NCBI GenBank assembly: GCA_012656075.1
Contig: JAAKBF010000354.1
Coordinates: forward strand, 372,001-436,000
Direction of reading: 5' to 3'
DNA from: Phytophthora hibernalis
Taxonomy: Eukaryota; Oomycota; Peronosporomycetes; Peronosporales; Peronosporaceae
Length of the DNA: 64,000 bases
A program made the position numbers and the translations under genes. Shown here one piece after another: positions 32,682-43,785 of this stretch; position 1 is the stretch's first letter, and every line of letters starts with the position of its first letter. Below the pieces are notes generated by a model. The model saw nothing but the letters and a program-made list of their open reading frames with translations, was not told where the DNA came from and made no database searches.

Positions 32682-33695
32682 CTACAGCTTGCTCGCAGCA
32701 ATAGCCGCCGTCAAGTGCGTCGAGACAGCATCGTGGATCAATGCTGAATCCACGCAGTCAGCATTTCGCAGCCACGGGTGTTGCAGGGCCTCAGTCACTG
32801 TAATGCGGCGATCGGGCTCAACCAACATCGCCGATATCAGGTCCTGCGCACCAGCAGTCATGGCTCCAAGCACCTCATCCGGTTGAGTCTCCCAGAAGTG
32901 CTCCAGGTCCCCATCGAGGAGGTCGTCGTACCACGCGTCTCCCATGCGCGCCTCGTTGAACGGTGGCAAACCCGTAAGAAGAATGAACAGCACCACACCC
33001 GTGGACCAAACGTCCACCGGCGTGCCTCGGTACAGCACCTTCGAGTGAACTTCCGGTGCCATGTACATCGCCGTGCCGCTCTCATCTCTCGACAACACGG
33101 CGCTTGCATCAGCACCCAATGGGGCCAATGCAGCGACGCCAAAGTCGGCCAGTTTAAGTTGGTAGTTGGCGTCCAGCAGCAGGTTCTCGGGCTTGACGTC
33201 TCGGTGCACGACACCATTGGCATGACACGCCTCCAGTGCACGCAGCAATTGGCACGCGTACACTTTGACCAGAGGTTCAGGGATGGCTCCTCCGGCTTCT
33301 AGTAGGTCGAACAGGTCTCCGTTGGGAGCGAATTCCGTGACCAAAGCCACATAGTCGCAGTCGCGTTTGGTGCCGGACACGAGGCGGTCGATCTGCAGCA
33401 CGTTCGGGTGGTGCACGCGACTCATGGCGTTGCACTCGTGCACGAGGGACGTCACCTGCAGCCCCAGTGCATGAAGGTTCACGCTCTCATTGCTGAGTGC
33501 GTCGACAGTGAGTGCTGCTGGGAGCTTCACCGCCACGTCGCGTTGCAATCGGTCGTCGAAGGCCAACAGGACGCGACCGTGAAGTCCTGAGCCAAGCTCC
33601 TTGGAAATTGTATATGGGCCTTTGCGGAGGTGCAGAGGCAGAGGCGATGGAGCCATACACGCCATCATACTGAGGTGGTTTGTCTTGGTAGTCAA
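32682..33695 (-). CDS. serine/threonine protein kinase, CAMK-like
   Basis: An intact, intronless 337-residue kinase. Domain order: glycine loop GSGLHGRV (about residues 35-42), VAVK with the catalytic Lys, HANGVVHRDVKPENLL catalytic loop, DFGVAAL, activation segment with SGTAMYMAPEV, DVWSTGVVLFILLTGLPPF, and a closing PDRRITVTEALQHPWL. The YMAPE and HPWL motifs place it with the CAMK/SNF1-type kinases. There is almost nothing outside the catalytic domain, so no regulatory domain can be named. Several Met residues occur near the start; the first is taken here, although the third (MACMAPS) would also leave the kinase domain complete. Confidence 0.88.
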   Translation of the reverse strand: MTTKTNHLSMMACMAPSPLPLHLRKGPYTISKELGSGLHGRVLLAFDDRLQRDVAVKLPAALTVDALSNESVNLHALGLQVTSLVHECNAMSRVHHPNVLQIDRLVSGTKRDCDYVALVTEFAPNGDLFDLLEAGGAIPEPLVKVYACQLLRALEACHANGVVHRDVKPENLLLDANYQLKLADFGVAALAPLGADASAVLSRDESGTAMYMAPEVHSKVLYRGTPVDVWSTGVVLFILLTGLPPFNEARMGDAWYDDLLDGDLEHFWETQPDEVLGAMTAGAQDLISAMLVEPDRRITVTEALQHPWLRNADCVDSALIHDAVSTHLTAAIAASKL

Positions 33696-33984
33696 TTGGA
33701 TAATGGCATGTGCAGTGGAGTGGAGCTGTATTATATCGCCTGATGCATCATCAGGGCGCTGAAGGTCATGAAGAGGTATCTCACGGGATACTGGAGATTC
33801 GGAAACACCTCATGACTAGGATTCAGTATGGGAGTTCATTTCCACGCGCTCTTATCGCACAAAAATGTCACGTCTTTTTACTATGGCGTTTTCCTAAACA
33901 AAGAGTGCCTACCGGCTGCCAGCGGACTAAAAAATCAATCAATAATTCCGGCTTGTATACGCTCCTTGAACTGCTAGCAAGCAA

Positions 33985-34013
33985 GGCCACAGTGGAGAGT
34001 GTCCACTGTGGCC
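33985..34013. repeat. hairpin, 12-base arms
   Basis: GGCCACAGTGGA (33985-33996) and its reverse complement TCCACTGTGGCC (34002-34013) are separated by five bases. It lies about 40 bases left of the MITE-like element. Confidence 0.7.
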
Positions 34014-34055
34014 GATGGAAGCGTATGTATGGCAACGTGGAAGCGGGACATCACT

Positions 34056-34223
34056 GTACAGAGTTCCCCGGCAAAGGGAGAACCGTAATCAGTTATTTAC
34101 CTTGCAAAATTAGTACATTTGGAGAAAGCGTTGCTCTTCCGCAATACAAATCTGTTTGCAAATCTTTTAACCTGGAAGAATTTGTTGGTCCCACCTTTCT
34201 CCCTTTGCCGGGGAACTCTGTAC
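34056..34223. mobile_element. MITE-like element with 27-base terminal inverted repeats
   Basis: TGTACAGAGTTCCCCGGCAA and seven further bases at 34056-34082 are repeated exactly as reverse complement at 34197-34223. The 168-base unit has an AT-rich interior and no coding capacity, as expected for a miniature inverted-repeat element. The target duplication is not clear. Confidence 0.65.
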
Positions 34224-34604
34224 ATGGTTATGGAGCCGGTGAGATGGCTTCATGACATTATGAATTCCTCGACGACTATTGATAGTGCGGTCATGACTTG
34301 AGTCAGACGCAGCAAGAGTCCCCGGCAGCAAGTATTCGACAGCAGGACGTACGGTGGATCCCTGATGGGTTCACCGAACAGTGCACTTCGAACTGACATC
34401 GACAAACCCAGCAGAATTTCTCGTCACAGTTGAAACCAGTCGAAGCTCGACCCAGTTTCATCAACCGTCATTCATCAACAGCTTCATCAACCTACCGGTA
34501 CCGGTATAATAGATATGTTTGCCAAATTGTTTCCGGGGTACATGTATCCATCTTTTCAGCCAATCCCGTACCGCAGCGACGCTTCAAGTGAGCACTGCAC
34601 CAAG

Positions 34605-36046
34605 ATGTTGCGCCTAACGCTGGGTCGCCACGGCAGAGCTCCGTCCTTCCGCTCTCTAGTTGCCATCTACTCGACGTCCTCCTCCTCTGCCATCGCGTCG
34701 CAGGACAACGGATTCGCTCGAGGACGCACCATCTACCGCGTCTCCAGCGACAGTTCCGAGTCGAAATTCCACTTGGAAAAGACCAGAGGAGCATTGATAC
34801 CATGGAGCCACAAAGTGGACGCACTCCAGAGTACACCCACGAGTCTTGGCACAAGTTCATGGATCTATAACGTGCTCTGGGACTTGTTCCTGCCCAAAGA
34901 CGCCCACACGTCACTCACCAAAGACTATTTCCCATATGCCAAGTGGAGTTTCGCAGGCTCAGTCGCTTCTTGTGCCGCTGGAGTCCTGTCGATGCAGTCC
35001 TTGCTGTATGCAATTGGCCTGGGCGCTGGGGCGATCCCTACTGCGGCGGCAGTTAATTGGGTGCTGAAAGACGGACTTGGCCAGTTCGGAGGCGTGCTCT
35101 TTGCCAGCATCGTCAACAACCGGTACGACGCAGACCCCAAGCGCTGGCGGGTGGCGTCGTCTGTGGCTCTGGATGTGGCGGTGCTGGGGAGATTTTGACG
35201 CCGTTGGCGCCCGGCAGCTTTCTGGCCATGGCGTCGCTCGCCAATATGGCCAAGAACGTGGCGTGGCTCAGTGCGAGCGCGACGCGGGCCGGTTTTCACA
35301 ATTCCTTTGCTATCAGAGAGAACCTGGCGGACGTGACGGCGAAGGCCGGATCGCAAGCGATTGCGTCGTCGATCTTTGGCACTGGGCTTGGTATTCTCAT
35401 CTCGCAGTGGACGGGAGCTTCGACCTTGAACGTGGTCGCCGCCTTCACTGTGCTCTCAACGGTGCACATGATCAGCACGTACAAGTCCGTGGAGTGTGTG
35501 CAGCTGCGTACGCTGAATTGCCAGCGACTGCATATCGTGGCCACGCAATTCTTACGCTCGCCCAGTGAAGATCGCGAGATCCCGAGTCTGAAAGCGGTGA
35601 GCGAGCGAGAGGTGTTCATCCCCACAATGATGACTGGGTATCGGACGTTGCACAGAAAGTCTGAGATCCATGAAGACGCCACGCTTGACCAGCTTTCGCA
35701 TGGTAGCCCACAAACGCTTGGCCGCCTGAAGGACTTTTATGCAGCGGAGAAGTATCTGCTCAACCTGAGACTGGTGGAACAAGGGCCACATCGTATTGAT
35801 CTGGCGCTGGAAGAGCACGCAACCGCAGTGGACGCGCTCCGTGGCCACTTGCATGCCGTTTTGATCCAGCTAGCGCTCAAAGAAGCCCCTGTCTCGTCAT
35901 CAAACGCATGGGAGCTTGTGGGTAACAAATACCACGAAGCCTTAACACTGAGCGGCGAGTTCGTCGCAAAGTTGGAGCAGTCTATGTGGCACACCGACAA
36001 CCTCCTCGTAGAAGAGCAGAACTCACGCTACAAGTGGTTAGCCTAA
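34605..36046 (+). CDS. RUS (root UVB sensitive) family protein, DUF647
   Basis: One base is missing in a G run near 35188; with it restored the coding length from 34605 is 1,443 bases (480 residues). The DUF647 core is clear: NWVLKDGLGQFGGVLFAS, DADPKRWRVASSVALDVAVLG, then TPLAPGSFLAMASLANMAKN. The N-terminus MLRLTLGRHGRAPSFRSL is rich in Arg and Ser and looks like a mitochondrial or plastid-type targeting peptide. An in-frame ATG at 34515 exists but lies downstream of two TACCGGTA and within a TACATGTA-containing stretch typical of spacers, so 34605 is preferred. RUS proteins are membrane-associated and conserved across eukaryotes; their molecular role is poorly known. Confidence 0.8.
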
Positions 36047-36181
36047 CAGAACGGGTGAATACACAATATTTCACAACACCTAGCAGCATCAAGGCTACAC
36101 CATGTCAAAGTGAACCTTGTTTCCAGATACCAGTCCGCACGCATGCATCTCAAACCGCTTGGCTTCTAGTCCCTGACCCAC

Positions 36182-36831
36182 CTACTTGTCCTCCAGGTTG
36201 ATGCTCTGACCAAAACGGTTGTACAGCACCTTCTTCAGAGCCTACAAAGCAGCCAACCAGCCACCATCAGCCTTCCCTCCATCTCAACTTCCACTACAGT
36301 AACTCACCGCCTGCCGCGTCTCGAGCTTGGACTCCTCCGCCTGCAGCTTACGAAGCTCCGTGTTGGCTTCCTACAGCCATTAAAACCACCCTTAGCACCC
36401 CATTAACCTCTACAAAACTTTAAAATTGCACGTACCTCCACACGCTTCTCAAGGTACTCCTGGGCGAAGTCCTCCGAGGACTCCACGAAGCTCTCCCCGA
36501 TAAATAGCCTGCAGTACATGTAGCAACCACAATGTCAATGGTGTTTTTGTTTTTAACCTGTGGAAGTTAATAGGCAGGACGCACTGGACGTTGTCGCCCT
36601 CGCCCATCATGAGGTCCGTGTTGGCGTCGTCCAGCGTGTCCAGCTTGTCCTTGAGCGCCTGCTTCCGCTCGCGGATCTCGAACAGCGACGCGTTGTTGCG
36701 GCCGAACTCGTTGATGCGAAGCTGGTCTTCCTGACGGACCTAGGGGTTCAATACTGTCAGCTGCATAGAAAACTCGCCTTCTAGCTGTAGCCACGTACAT
36801 CCGCCTCCACTTCCTGTTGCTGAGCCAGCAT
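36182..36831 (-). CDS. PFDN4: prefoldin subunit 4
   Basis: Five exons on the minus strand (36831-36799, 36739-36558, 36508-36436, 36370-36308, 36241-36182), in phase and totalling 411 bases (136 residues), the size of prefoldin beta subunits. Family landmarks are VRQEDQLRINEFGRNN, the central hairpin region with DDANTDLMMGEGDNVQCVLP, FIGESFVESSEDFAQEYLEKR and a C-terminal coiled-coil arm (LRKLQAEESKLETRQ). Prefoldin is the hexameric chaperone that delivers actin and tubulin to CCT. No frame break. It lies 79 bases downstream of the stop of the EF-hand/E2 gene on the same strand, so the two are packed head to tail. Confidence 0.92.
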
Positions 36832-36910
36832 TTGTGATCACTTTTGTATTGATTGCCGAATGGGACCCAATCAATCCGACACGGGCGCATCTCTCTGTAT
36901 AAGAACATGG

Positions 36911-38217
36911 CTACATTAGATACATGGCTACACTGGTTGAGGTGGCGCATTGGTAAGTGAGACGTTGGGCGTCACGGTTGAAGGTTTCTCGGTTGTTGCG
37001 GTAGGCAGCGATGCACTCGAGAGCAATGACTCGAGGGTGACGAGCAGCTTTGGATTTGGAGGTGGCGATGATTGCAGCGATTACAGTTTTGGTGTCGACT
37101 CCTCCACCGTGCAGCATCTGCGCTGTTTCAGCTTCGAACTCGGCAATGAGTTCTTTGTCGGGTGTGGATAACAATTGCTCGACTTCTTCCAGTAGACGCC
37201 GCATACGCCACTCGGAATCCCAGCGACGGAGCAAACCGTACAGCGACATTGAACCGTTCAGGAGCTTTTTGTTGTTGAATTTCGGGAATAGGTTAGACTC
37301 TTGTTGAACACAACTGAAGATGCAATGAAGGCGTACCGGGACGAAGTTGGGGTGGTAGATACGTGTGATACAGCTGAGTACCGGGGGCTCGAACGGATAT
37401 TCGGGACTAAACCTGCAAGCACGGTGCACGTTTCAGCATGCCGTACGTTAAATGCCTTTTCAAAGCACTTGGCCGTACCGAACGTGGAAATTAAACACCC
37501 CGCCCTCATAAGGGGAATCGGTAGGACCACGAACAACAACTTTCCACTCCCAAGCGCTCTCTGGGATGATAATTATGACATTGTTAATGCTAACAAGAGA
37601 ATCATAGGGAAGCTTTATAACAAACCTTTACATTGAAGACGTTGGCGTGCGTGGTAGGATGGTTGTTCAAGTCGAGTAACTCGCGGCGAATAGCCATAAC
37701 ATGCTTCGAGTGCTGCAGGAAAAGCGCAAGCTTGTCTCCGTTTCCTCGTCGAATGCCGCTCACAAGCTGGTTGCCACAGTGGGTTAGCCGTGCTGTAAGA
37801 TTGCAAAAGGAGACTAGTTTCACGTACTCGCACAAACTCGGGATATTCCAATTCACCAGATCGGTTATCGTCGACCTTGTCAATTTGTTCCTGTACCTGT
37901 ACCTCATGCAACCCATTTAGATATCACGAAAAACGAACAGCACGTTTAGGCTTCCTACTTCGTCTAGTGTCGTCGTGATACCCATAGACTCCATCAAAAC
38001 GGTGAGCTCTGATGCCGCAATGCTACCGTCGCCGCTTGTATCAAAATCCGAAAACTGCAACACTAAAGTGTGAGATCGGCTCGAATTTCTAATAGGGTGC
38101 CCTGGTTACCTGTTGTTTCATCTGATTGAGTTCTTCCAGCGAGAACTCATGTTTAAGACTCTCAGGGAGAGCTGCAATCCATGTTTCGGCCGCACCGACT
38201 TGCACTTTCACCTTCAT
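36911..38217 (-). CDS. calmodulin-like EF-hand pair fused to an E2 (ubiquitin-conjugating) fold lacking the catalytic Cys
   Basis: Exon 1 (38217-38111) starts MKVKVQVGAAETW; exon 2 starts at 38054. Two EF-hands follow, with loops DTSGDGSIAASE and DDNRSGELEYPE, spaced as in calmodulin. After one base restored near 37835 the frame runs on to an E2 N-terminal helix (HSKHVMAIRRELLDLNNHP), then the E2 core WEWKVVVRGPTDSPYEGG (37545-37480), a splice, FSPEYPFEPPVLSCITRIYHPN (the HPN motif is kept), a splice, and LLNGSMSLYGLLRRWDSEW. The active-site Cys is expected where this reads Ser (codon 37244-37246). A C-terminal region with EVEQLLSTPDKE and a long tail follows. It could be a Ca2+-responsive, catalytically inactive E2 variant. 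One short intron near 37600 is not resolved in phase, so the fusion needs transcript support. Confidence 0.7.
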
Positions 38218-38599
38218 CGCTGCCAAGGAAGATCAGACTCCTAAATGACGCATAGAGCTAAATGCTCGGGTATTTTTGGCCACCCGTGGTCGAGCACATT
38301 TTGAGGATTAAAATCTGCATCGTTAGCCGGAATGTAGTACTACGTACATATTATAATACCCGACACCATCACGGAGAAGATTTTGACAAGTGAAGGCAAT
38401 GGTATCAAAATGTTAAGCGGAAAATGTCGAGGTGTTTCAGTAGGGTCTAAGAAAAGTAAATCGAACGGTGATAACATGAAAGTCTGCACTTGTAATGATC
38501 GCACCCGTAATGATAGCAGATGAGTATCCAAGACTTCTGAAGAATAAAAGACCCTTTTGCATTTCCAGTTATCGGCAACCGCTGTCGCTATCGGTGCAA
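38218..38599. other. spacer
   Basis: About 380 bases between the EF-hand/E2 gene and the carboxypeptidase stop. No gene, repeat or motif is apparent apart from AT-rich sequence. Confidence 0.4.
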
Positions 38600-40074
38600 C
38601 TAGTTAGCATCAGCATACACTTCTTCCACAAATTTGCTGTACTCCAGCGCTTCGTGTGCGAACTGACGAAGGCCTAAGTAAATATTTTCGCCCACGGGGC
38701 GAATGGTGCTCTGCGGTGAAACAAAGTCACCGCCTTCAACCTCAATAGTAAGCGCTGGCACAGTGAGGTTAAACTGGAGGAACATGCCGTCATCGAAGCA
38801 CCCGTAAGCTTTGTAAAGATACGCCCCCGTCTCGCTTTGGTACTGTACGTCGGGCTTGGTGGATAATGCGTTGCGCACACTATCCCCCAATAAACGTATT
38901 CTCGAGCCAAAGGGCTCTGCGCCACTTCCTGGCTGGTTGCTAAACGGACGCAGCACTTGTCCGCCAAACGTATGCATATCCACAAGACCACTTAGCGCAT
39001 CCAGACTCGTGATGAAGTCGAACAACCCAGCCGTCGACGGCTCACTGAGGGATATTCACCTGGATACGTTTCTTCATCCACATCGCTGGGATCAAGGTTA
39101 AAAAACTCCTCGGGCGGCCAATTCCGGTTCAAATCCACTCCAGCGTCCACGCCATTCACCTTAACAATATGACGGCTTGTTCGCCACATCCGATTGACTT
39201 CCCATGTGAACTTATACCCATCAATATTCACGATTGGTACGAAATACCAGTCAAACTTGTCAAAAAGACAATTCGCAGCCTCATCTCCAGCGCGAAGGTC
39301 ATCGAGCATCGACGCCATCGTGTAGAACGTAGCAGCACCAGCCTGCCATTCACGGGCATGAATCAGTGCCTGCGTGTACAACGTCTTCTTGTCACTGCCA
39401 TCGTCTCCATCGGTCGTGGTCGAAATCTTGAACGCTGGAATTGGCCGTCCCTCGTATGTCACCGAGACGTTCTCGTACTTGGTGATAAACTCCGGGTTCT
39501 GCTCTGTCACGGTGTCCAAGAAGTCGAATACTTCGTGTGACGGTCGGAAACACTCGAAGAACGGACTTTCAGTGTACACGACATCATCACTGTCCGTCGT
39601 CCGTTTCAGTTCATCCAAGTACCCTTCAGTGCGTTTAAGACACGCGTCCACCTCGCCTCGGTCCTTGGCAACCACTTGGGCCTCATTGTACTCTTTGTGC
39701 TTGAGAACCTTCATGGGTGACGACGTCCTAGAGACTTTGCCTCGAATGCGGTTACCTTCATGAATTTCAGTGGTCGAGTGCAGAGCTCCAGCCGCTGCGA
39801 AGAGCTCCACGTCCTTGTTGGAGCCCACGACGTCCGCTCTCACTATGGTGTCGGCAGTTACTGGTTGGTCGGCGTCTTGAATTGCCTTGATACTGCGAAT
39901 ATCGAGTCGGGAATGAGATGTCTTCAACGCTGCGTCCATGGCCGCCTTGGTGCCTTCGATGCTGTAGCGGTGACGTGCATGGTGGTGATGGTGGTGGTGA
40001 CTGGATGGAGAAGCAATTGATGAAAAGGGCAGACTCAGTACTGCAAACGCGCAGAAGAGACCCCAGACCTTCAT
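38600..40074 (-). CDS. secreted M14 zinc carboxypeptidase (carboxypeptidase A/B-like)
   Basis: One base is missing near 39050 (a C run on the coding strand); with it restored the coding length is 1,476 bases (491 residues). A signal peptide (MKVWGLFCAFAVLSLPFSSIA) is followed by a His-run and a propeptide of about 150 residues. In the peptidase domain the zinc ligands are in HAREW and in LVDMHTFGG; substrate-binding DLNRNW is present; the catalytic Glu lies in LTIEVEGGDF near the end. IVNIDGYKFTWEVNRMWR is typical of the family. It should be secreted as a zymogen and trim C-terminal residues from peptides outside the cell. Two further Cys in the domain may form a disulfide. Confidence 0.88.
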
Positions 40075-40283
40075 GGTTGAGGTGGTACAACTGCTGTGCT
40101 AGTCGGTGGTTGTTGGAATGACACAAATACAAATGGAGCTCGTCCGGCAGTAGATTTTCGAAACGGATATCCGTAGGTTGAAATTATCTGATATTTTTGA
40201 AAGTGTTTTCCCAATTAGAATGGGCTGGAGGGCGTGTCGAACTTGTGTTTTCCCAGGCTGCTGCTGATCCAGAAAGATTGGTG

Positions 40284-40487
40284 ATCCCAATGACTGCGCA
40301 GCGCAGTCATTGGGATGGTGCTATTTTAAGTTATCGCCGTGGTGTACGTCAACTGAGAGAAATGTGCGCAGACTGCGCAATGACTGCGCTGCGCGGTGGC
40401 TGCGCGGTGACTGCGCTGCGCAGTCATTGCGCAGTCTGCGCACATTCTCAGTTGACGTACACCACGGCGATAACAAAATAAGCACCA
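40284..40487. repeat. two adjacent palindromes forming a foldback structure
   Basis: A near-perfect palindrome 40284-40316 (arms ATCCCAATGACTGCGC around one A) directly abuts a second, longer inverted repeat at about 40317-40487 with arms of about 70 bases and a GC-rich spacer of about 25 bases; the outer arms start GGTGCT(A/T)ATTTTG. The motif TGACTGCGC recurs in both. It resembles a foldback or MITE element. The spacer from 40075 to 40283 has nothing else. Confidence 0.75.
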
Positions 40488-40759
40488 TTTTGAACAAAGC
40501 TATCGAAGCACGTTGTGGAGCACTTGAAGTCTCAGGTTAAGTCCGCGATGGAGGCTTTGTTGGATGAGCGTGTCAGTTGGAACCAGACAGGGATTCTTCA
40601 CCGCCAGAGAGACGATATGAGGCGGCGTCAAACGAACTGATGCTTACGGACCATTTGGAGTTTTCGAGATAAACGGCTTTTAAAGATTGGTCAACCAAAA
40701 TCGAACCTAACCGAAATTTCTCACAAAGAGCCCCTTCCCACAATTACCCATTTTTTCAG

Positions 40760-43026
40760 GTGTATCGACTCGATGGACACGAGGGTAACGGGCGTAGCCC
40801 AGGCAGCAGCTCGCCTCCAGACGGTGGCGATAATGCAGACGACACTATGTCTCTCGGACAAGACGATCTCCTCGCCAGTCACAGGAAGCTACTAGGCTCA
40901 CTTCGACCAAACCCAGAAGGATCAAGTGACGACGCCTCGGAAGATAGTTCATGGGAGCCTGTGTCGGACGATTCAAGTGGATTGTCAAGTGCTGGAGTAG
41001 TTGCGGAAGAGCAATCGGAAGCAGAATCTGATGACGACTTCGCCGAGGACGGGAACGTCGTTTTGATTGACGACGAGCTTCGCGATCGAGTTACGCGTTT
41101 AATTCGTGCAGATACGTGTGATGATCACTGCCTTCAAGGGAAGGCGGCCGAGATCGAAAACTTCTTGTGCTCTCTATCGTATATGACGCCCCAAGAAAAG
41201 AAACAGAGTGTACTAACGTCGCTGGCCATGCTGATGAAGACGGATACGGCAGTGCGTCGGCGTGGGACTGGAGTGCCACAGGTTTTCGCTTACTTTCTTC
41301 CTCTAGTTGGGCGTGTGTGTCGTGAATCCTGGTGCGCCGTCTACGATGTCTCTACTGCAACCATCACTCGCTACCGACACCAGATACAAAGGGGCGCGTT
41401 CTCCGTCAAGACTCACCGTGGCCTGATGAACATCAACGCTGCCAAGATCGATATTCAATGGTTGGTGGGTGGCCTGGTTCCGTTCATTTGCGTCGACGTT
41501 AGGTGACGTCGTTCCTGCACGAGTTCGGACTCAGAAAACGATTGATGGAGTTGTTCGCATGCAGTTCACCGATGAAAACTACACGTTGTTACCTGCTTAC
41601 TTCACGTGGGACCAACTATTCACAGAAATGCACAACTTCGTAGTGGAGAACGACTTGGAAGTGCGAGAACCACGTCCATCTACGTTTCGGAAGTTACTTC
41701 AGCAGTATTGTCCTGCGATTCGGATCCGATCCCCTTGAAGCAACGTATGTGACCTGTGCACCTACGCCCGAATGCGCTCGAATGTCACTGCAGAACTCAC
41801 CGAGGAGCTTGGCAGTCACACAGCTTCGGCCAAAGCGATGAGGTACGGATTTAGGAATCATTTTGTGTGGACATGGATACTAACATCATTTTGATTTGCT
41901 GTGAACATTTTCAATAGGTTGGAGTATCAATGTGACTTACAAGCAGTATCCGAAGAACGTGCTGTGATTGTGATGGACTTCAGCCAAAATCTCACGCTGC
42001 CGAGTGTGACTTCTACGCCATCCCAGTGGTACTTCCTGTCGTTGGTGAACGTGAACGTGTTTGGCATTTACTATGCCAACAAAAGCATTCAGTACAACTA
42101 CGTCTACGACGAGTCGGTCGCTGGGAAAGGTTCGGACGAAGTTAATGTTAATAGCATGCTCTACCACTTCATCCAGCGGGTTGTGCTTGCAAACGGTCAT
42201 TGCAAACTAACTATCTACGCCGACAACTGCGGAGGGCAAAACAAGAACAACTACGTCGTCAAGATGCTGCTAGCATTGGCTCAAACCAGTGAACTCGAAA
42301 CTGTCGAGCTCAAATTTTTGTGAAGGACCACACAAAGAATGCCGTCGACCGTGGCTTCGGTCACATGAGGAAGAAGTTTGCGAAAGAAGACGTGTGGACT
42401 ACCAAGCGGTTGCTGGAGGTGACAAACGCGTCTTCAACGAGCTCGGCGCTCGTGCACATTCCCAAAGACAACGCGGTGATGAAAAATTCGTGGTGTAGTC
42501 ACAGAGGTCTACAAGGATCTTGTTATCCTGCAGCGCTACCAGATTTTTGTCATGAGCGAGTCAAAGCCAGGAGTTGTGAGTTGCCGTGTTGGACCGGCTG
42601 ACGAGGTTGTTAACCAAGATTTACGGCGTGTTTTCGATGGTATTCACACCGACGCTGTAAAACTTCGTGGCCTCCTTGAGAATCATCTAGAGCCTCTACA
42701 ACCCCCTGCTCCAAATTTCGAGAAGAAGCAGCAGATGCACAACAAAATTCGGCCGTATGTCCCCAGGGAATACGCTTCGGACCCAATATACGACGCGCCC
42801 ACCGATGAAGAGGAGACTTGCGAGCGAAACCAAGCAGGCTCGCCGTAAAGCGAATGCCCAGAAAAAGACAGCATCCACTACTTCTGCTAGAGCCGAAGAT
42901 GCACCCACGGAGCCCACAAAAGATCAAGCGACTGAAAACGAAGACCTCATGAACGTAGCGAGGGACAGCTCAGCTCAACCGAAGACAGGAAAACAATCTC
43001 GGAAGCGTGCCAAGAAAGATAAGTAG
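40760..43026 (+). CDS. transposase-like protein with DNCGGQNKN motif, broken frame
   Basis: An acidic N-terminus (Ser, Asp and Glu rich) is followed by a helical region, then a CDLC pair, a GT-AG intron (about 41840-41918), and a DDE-like core: AVIVMDFSQNLTLPS, WYFLSLVNVNVFGIYY and YADNCGGQNKNNYVV, which place acidic residues as in RNase H-fold transposases; a lysine-rich tail ends the protein. One-base frame changes occur near 41467, 42320 and elsewhere. I recognise the DNCxGQNKN pattern only as one seen in uncharacterised eukaryotic transposon proteins, and do not assign a superfamily. It is flanked by foldbacks at 40284 and 43333 that might be related. Confidence 0.5.
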
Positions 43027-43488
43027 TGCAACTGAATGATGGCAGTTGATCCAAATGATCCTTTCGTCCAATACCTAAATTATCCAAAATGGGTCCTTCG
43101 TTCCCAAAACTATAAATAATTACCCCTCACAAATTCAAGATCACTCATAGACCCTTCAATTTAGACCTGAAGGAATCCGAATTAGAACCTGGGAATAGTT
43201 GCAATTGCTTCAGCAGGAAAAACTACGCAAGGGAGCCATATAAAAATTCTAGAAAGTTGCATCTACAGGGAGACATGTTTTTAGAGGACCGAAGCCTAAC
43301 GAGTATTTTACTTTTCAATAGTCTGAAGGGACCATTCGAAAGAGGAGCGTCTCCTCTTTCGAATGATGTGCCTAAATCGCGATTAGTACTTAGGTTAGTA
43401 AGCATCTTTTCGTTTGACGCCGTCTCATATATGCGTTCCTACCTGGAGTTTACACAACCGTATCACCTCAAGCTCCACCGACACAGCC
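43027..43488. other. AT-rich spacer with a hairpin
   Basis: About 460 bases after the transposase-like gene with no gene. It contains the hairpin at 43333-43365: CATTCGAAAGAGGAG and its reverse complement around CGT, perfect 15-base arms. Confidence 0.6.
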
Positions 43489-43710
43489 TACCGTATATCA
43501 AAGTAGAGAGGTATTTGGAGAACTCGGGAGCTTAAGGGAGGCGGTCACAACGAAGAGTGAACCGACCACGCAGTTCGGGCGGATGGAGCCACAGCCGCCG
43601 TACATCTGCATATATTAGTTTCAATATACTACACTATTTCTAAAAAAACTATATGCATACTATTGGCTATAATACTAACCAATCATGTTTCACTCACCCA
43701 CCTTCCAAAG
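43489..43710. repeat. direct repeat, left copy (LTR-like)
   Basis: About 220 bases, about 85% identical by eye to 44505-44738. Shared blocks include GGCGGTCACAACGAAGAGTG, CAGCCGCCGTACATCTGCAT and TTGGCTATAATACTAACCAA. The copies are parallel, separated by about 800 bases, and lie next to retroelement remains, so they may be the long terminal repeats of a small non-autonomous retrotransposon. The terminal TG...CA is only weakly visible. Confidence 0.6.
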
Positions 43711-43714
43711 GCTT

Positions 43715-43785
43715 GTTCCCGTCCGGGAATTGAACCGGGTCACCCGCGTGACAGGCGGGTATACTAACCACTATACTAACGAGAA
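43715..43785 (-). tRNA. tRNA-Asp (anticodon GTC)
   Basis: The minus strand reads a complete cloverleaf: acceptor stem TTCTCGT paired with ACGGGAA, D-arm with box A (TAGTATAGTGGTTAGTA), anticodon loop CTGTCAC with GTC at 43752-43750, and T-arm with box B (GGTTCAATTCCC). It is typical of eukaryotic tRNA-Asp. It is 71 bases, one short of the usual 72, because a C is missing before GGTTCAA, matching the indel pattern of the window. No CCA is encoded and no strong T-run terminator follows at once. Confidence 0.9.

Larger units (their letters stand above)
33696..34492. other. spacer with two inverted repeats
   Basis: About 800 bases before the RUS gene, with a hairpin (33985-34013) and a MITE-like inverted repeat (34056-34223), described separately. 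No gene is seen. Confidence 0.5.

Noticed and set aside
34515..34604. Upstream ATG of the RUS gene
   Set aside because: The added residues show no conservation signal and overlap spacer-type palindromes; the downstream ATG starts a typical targeting peptide.
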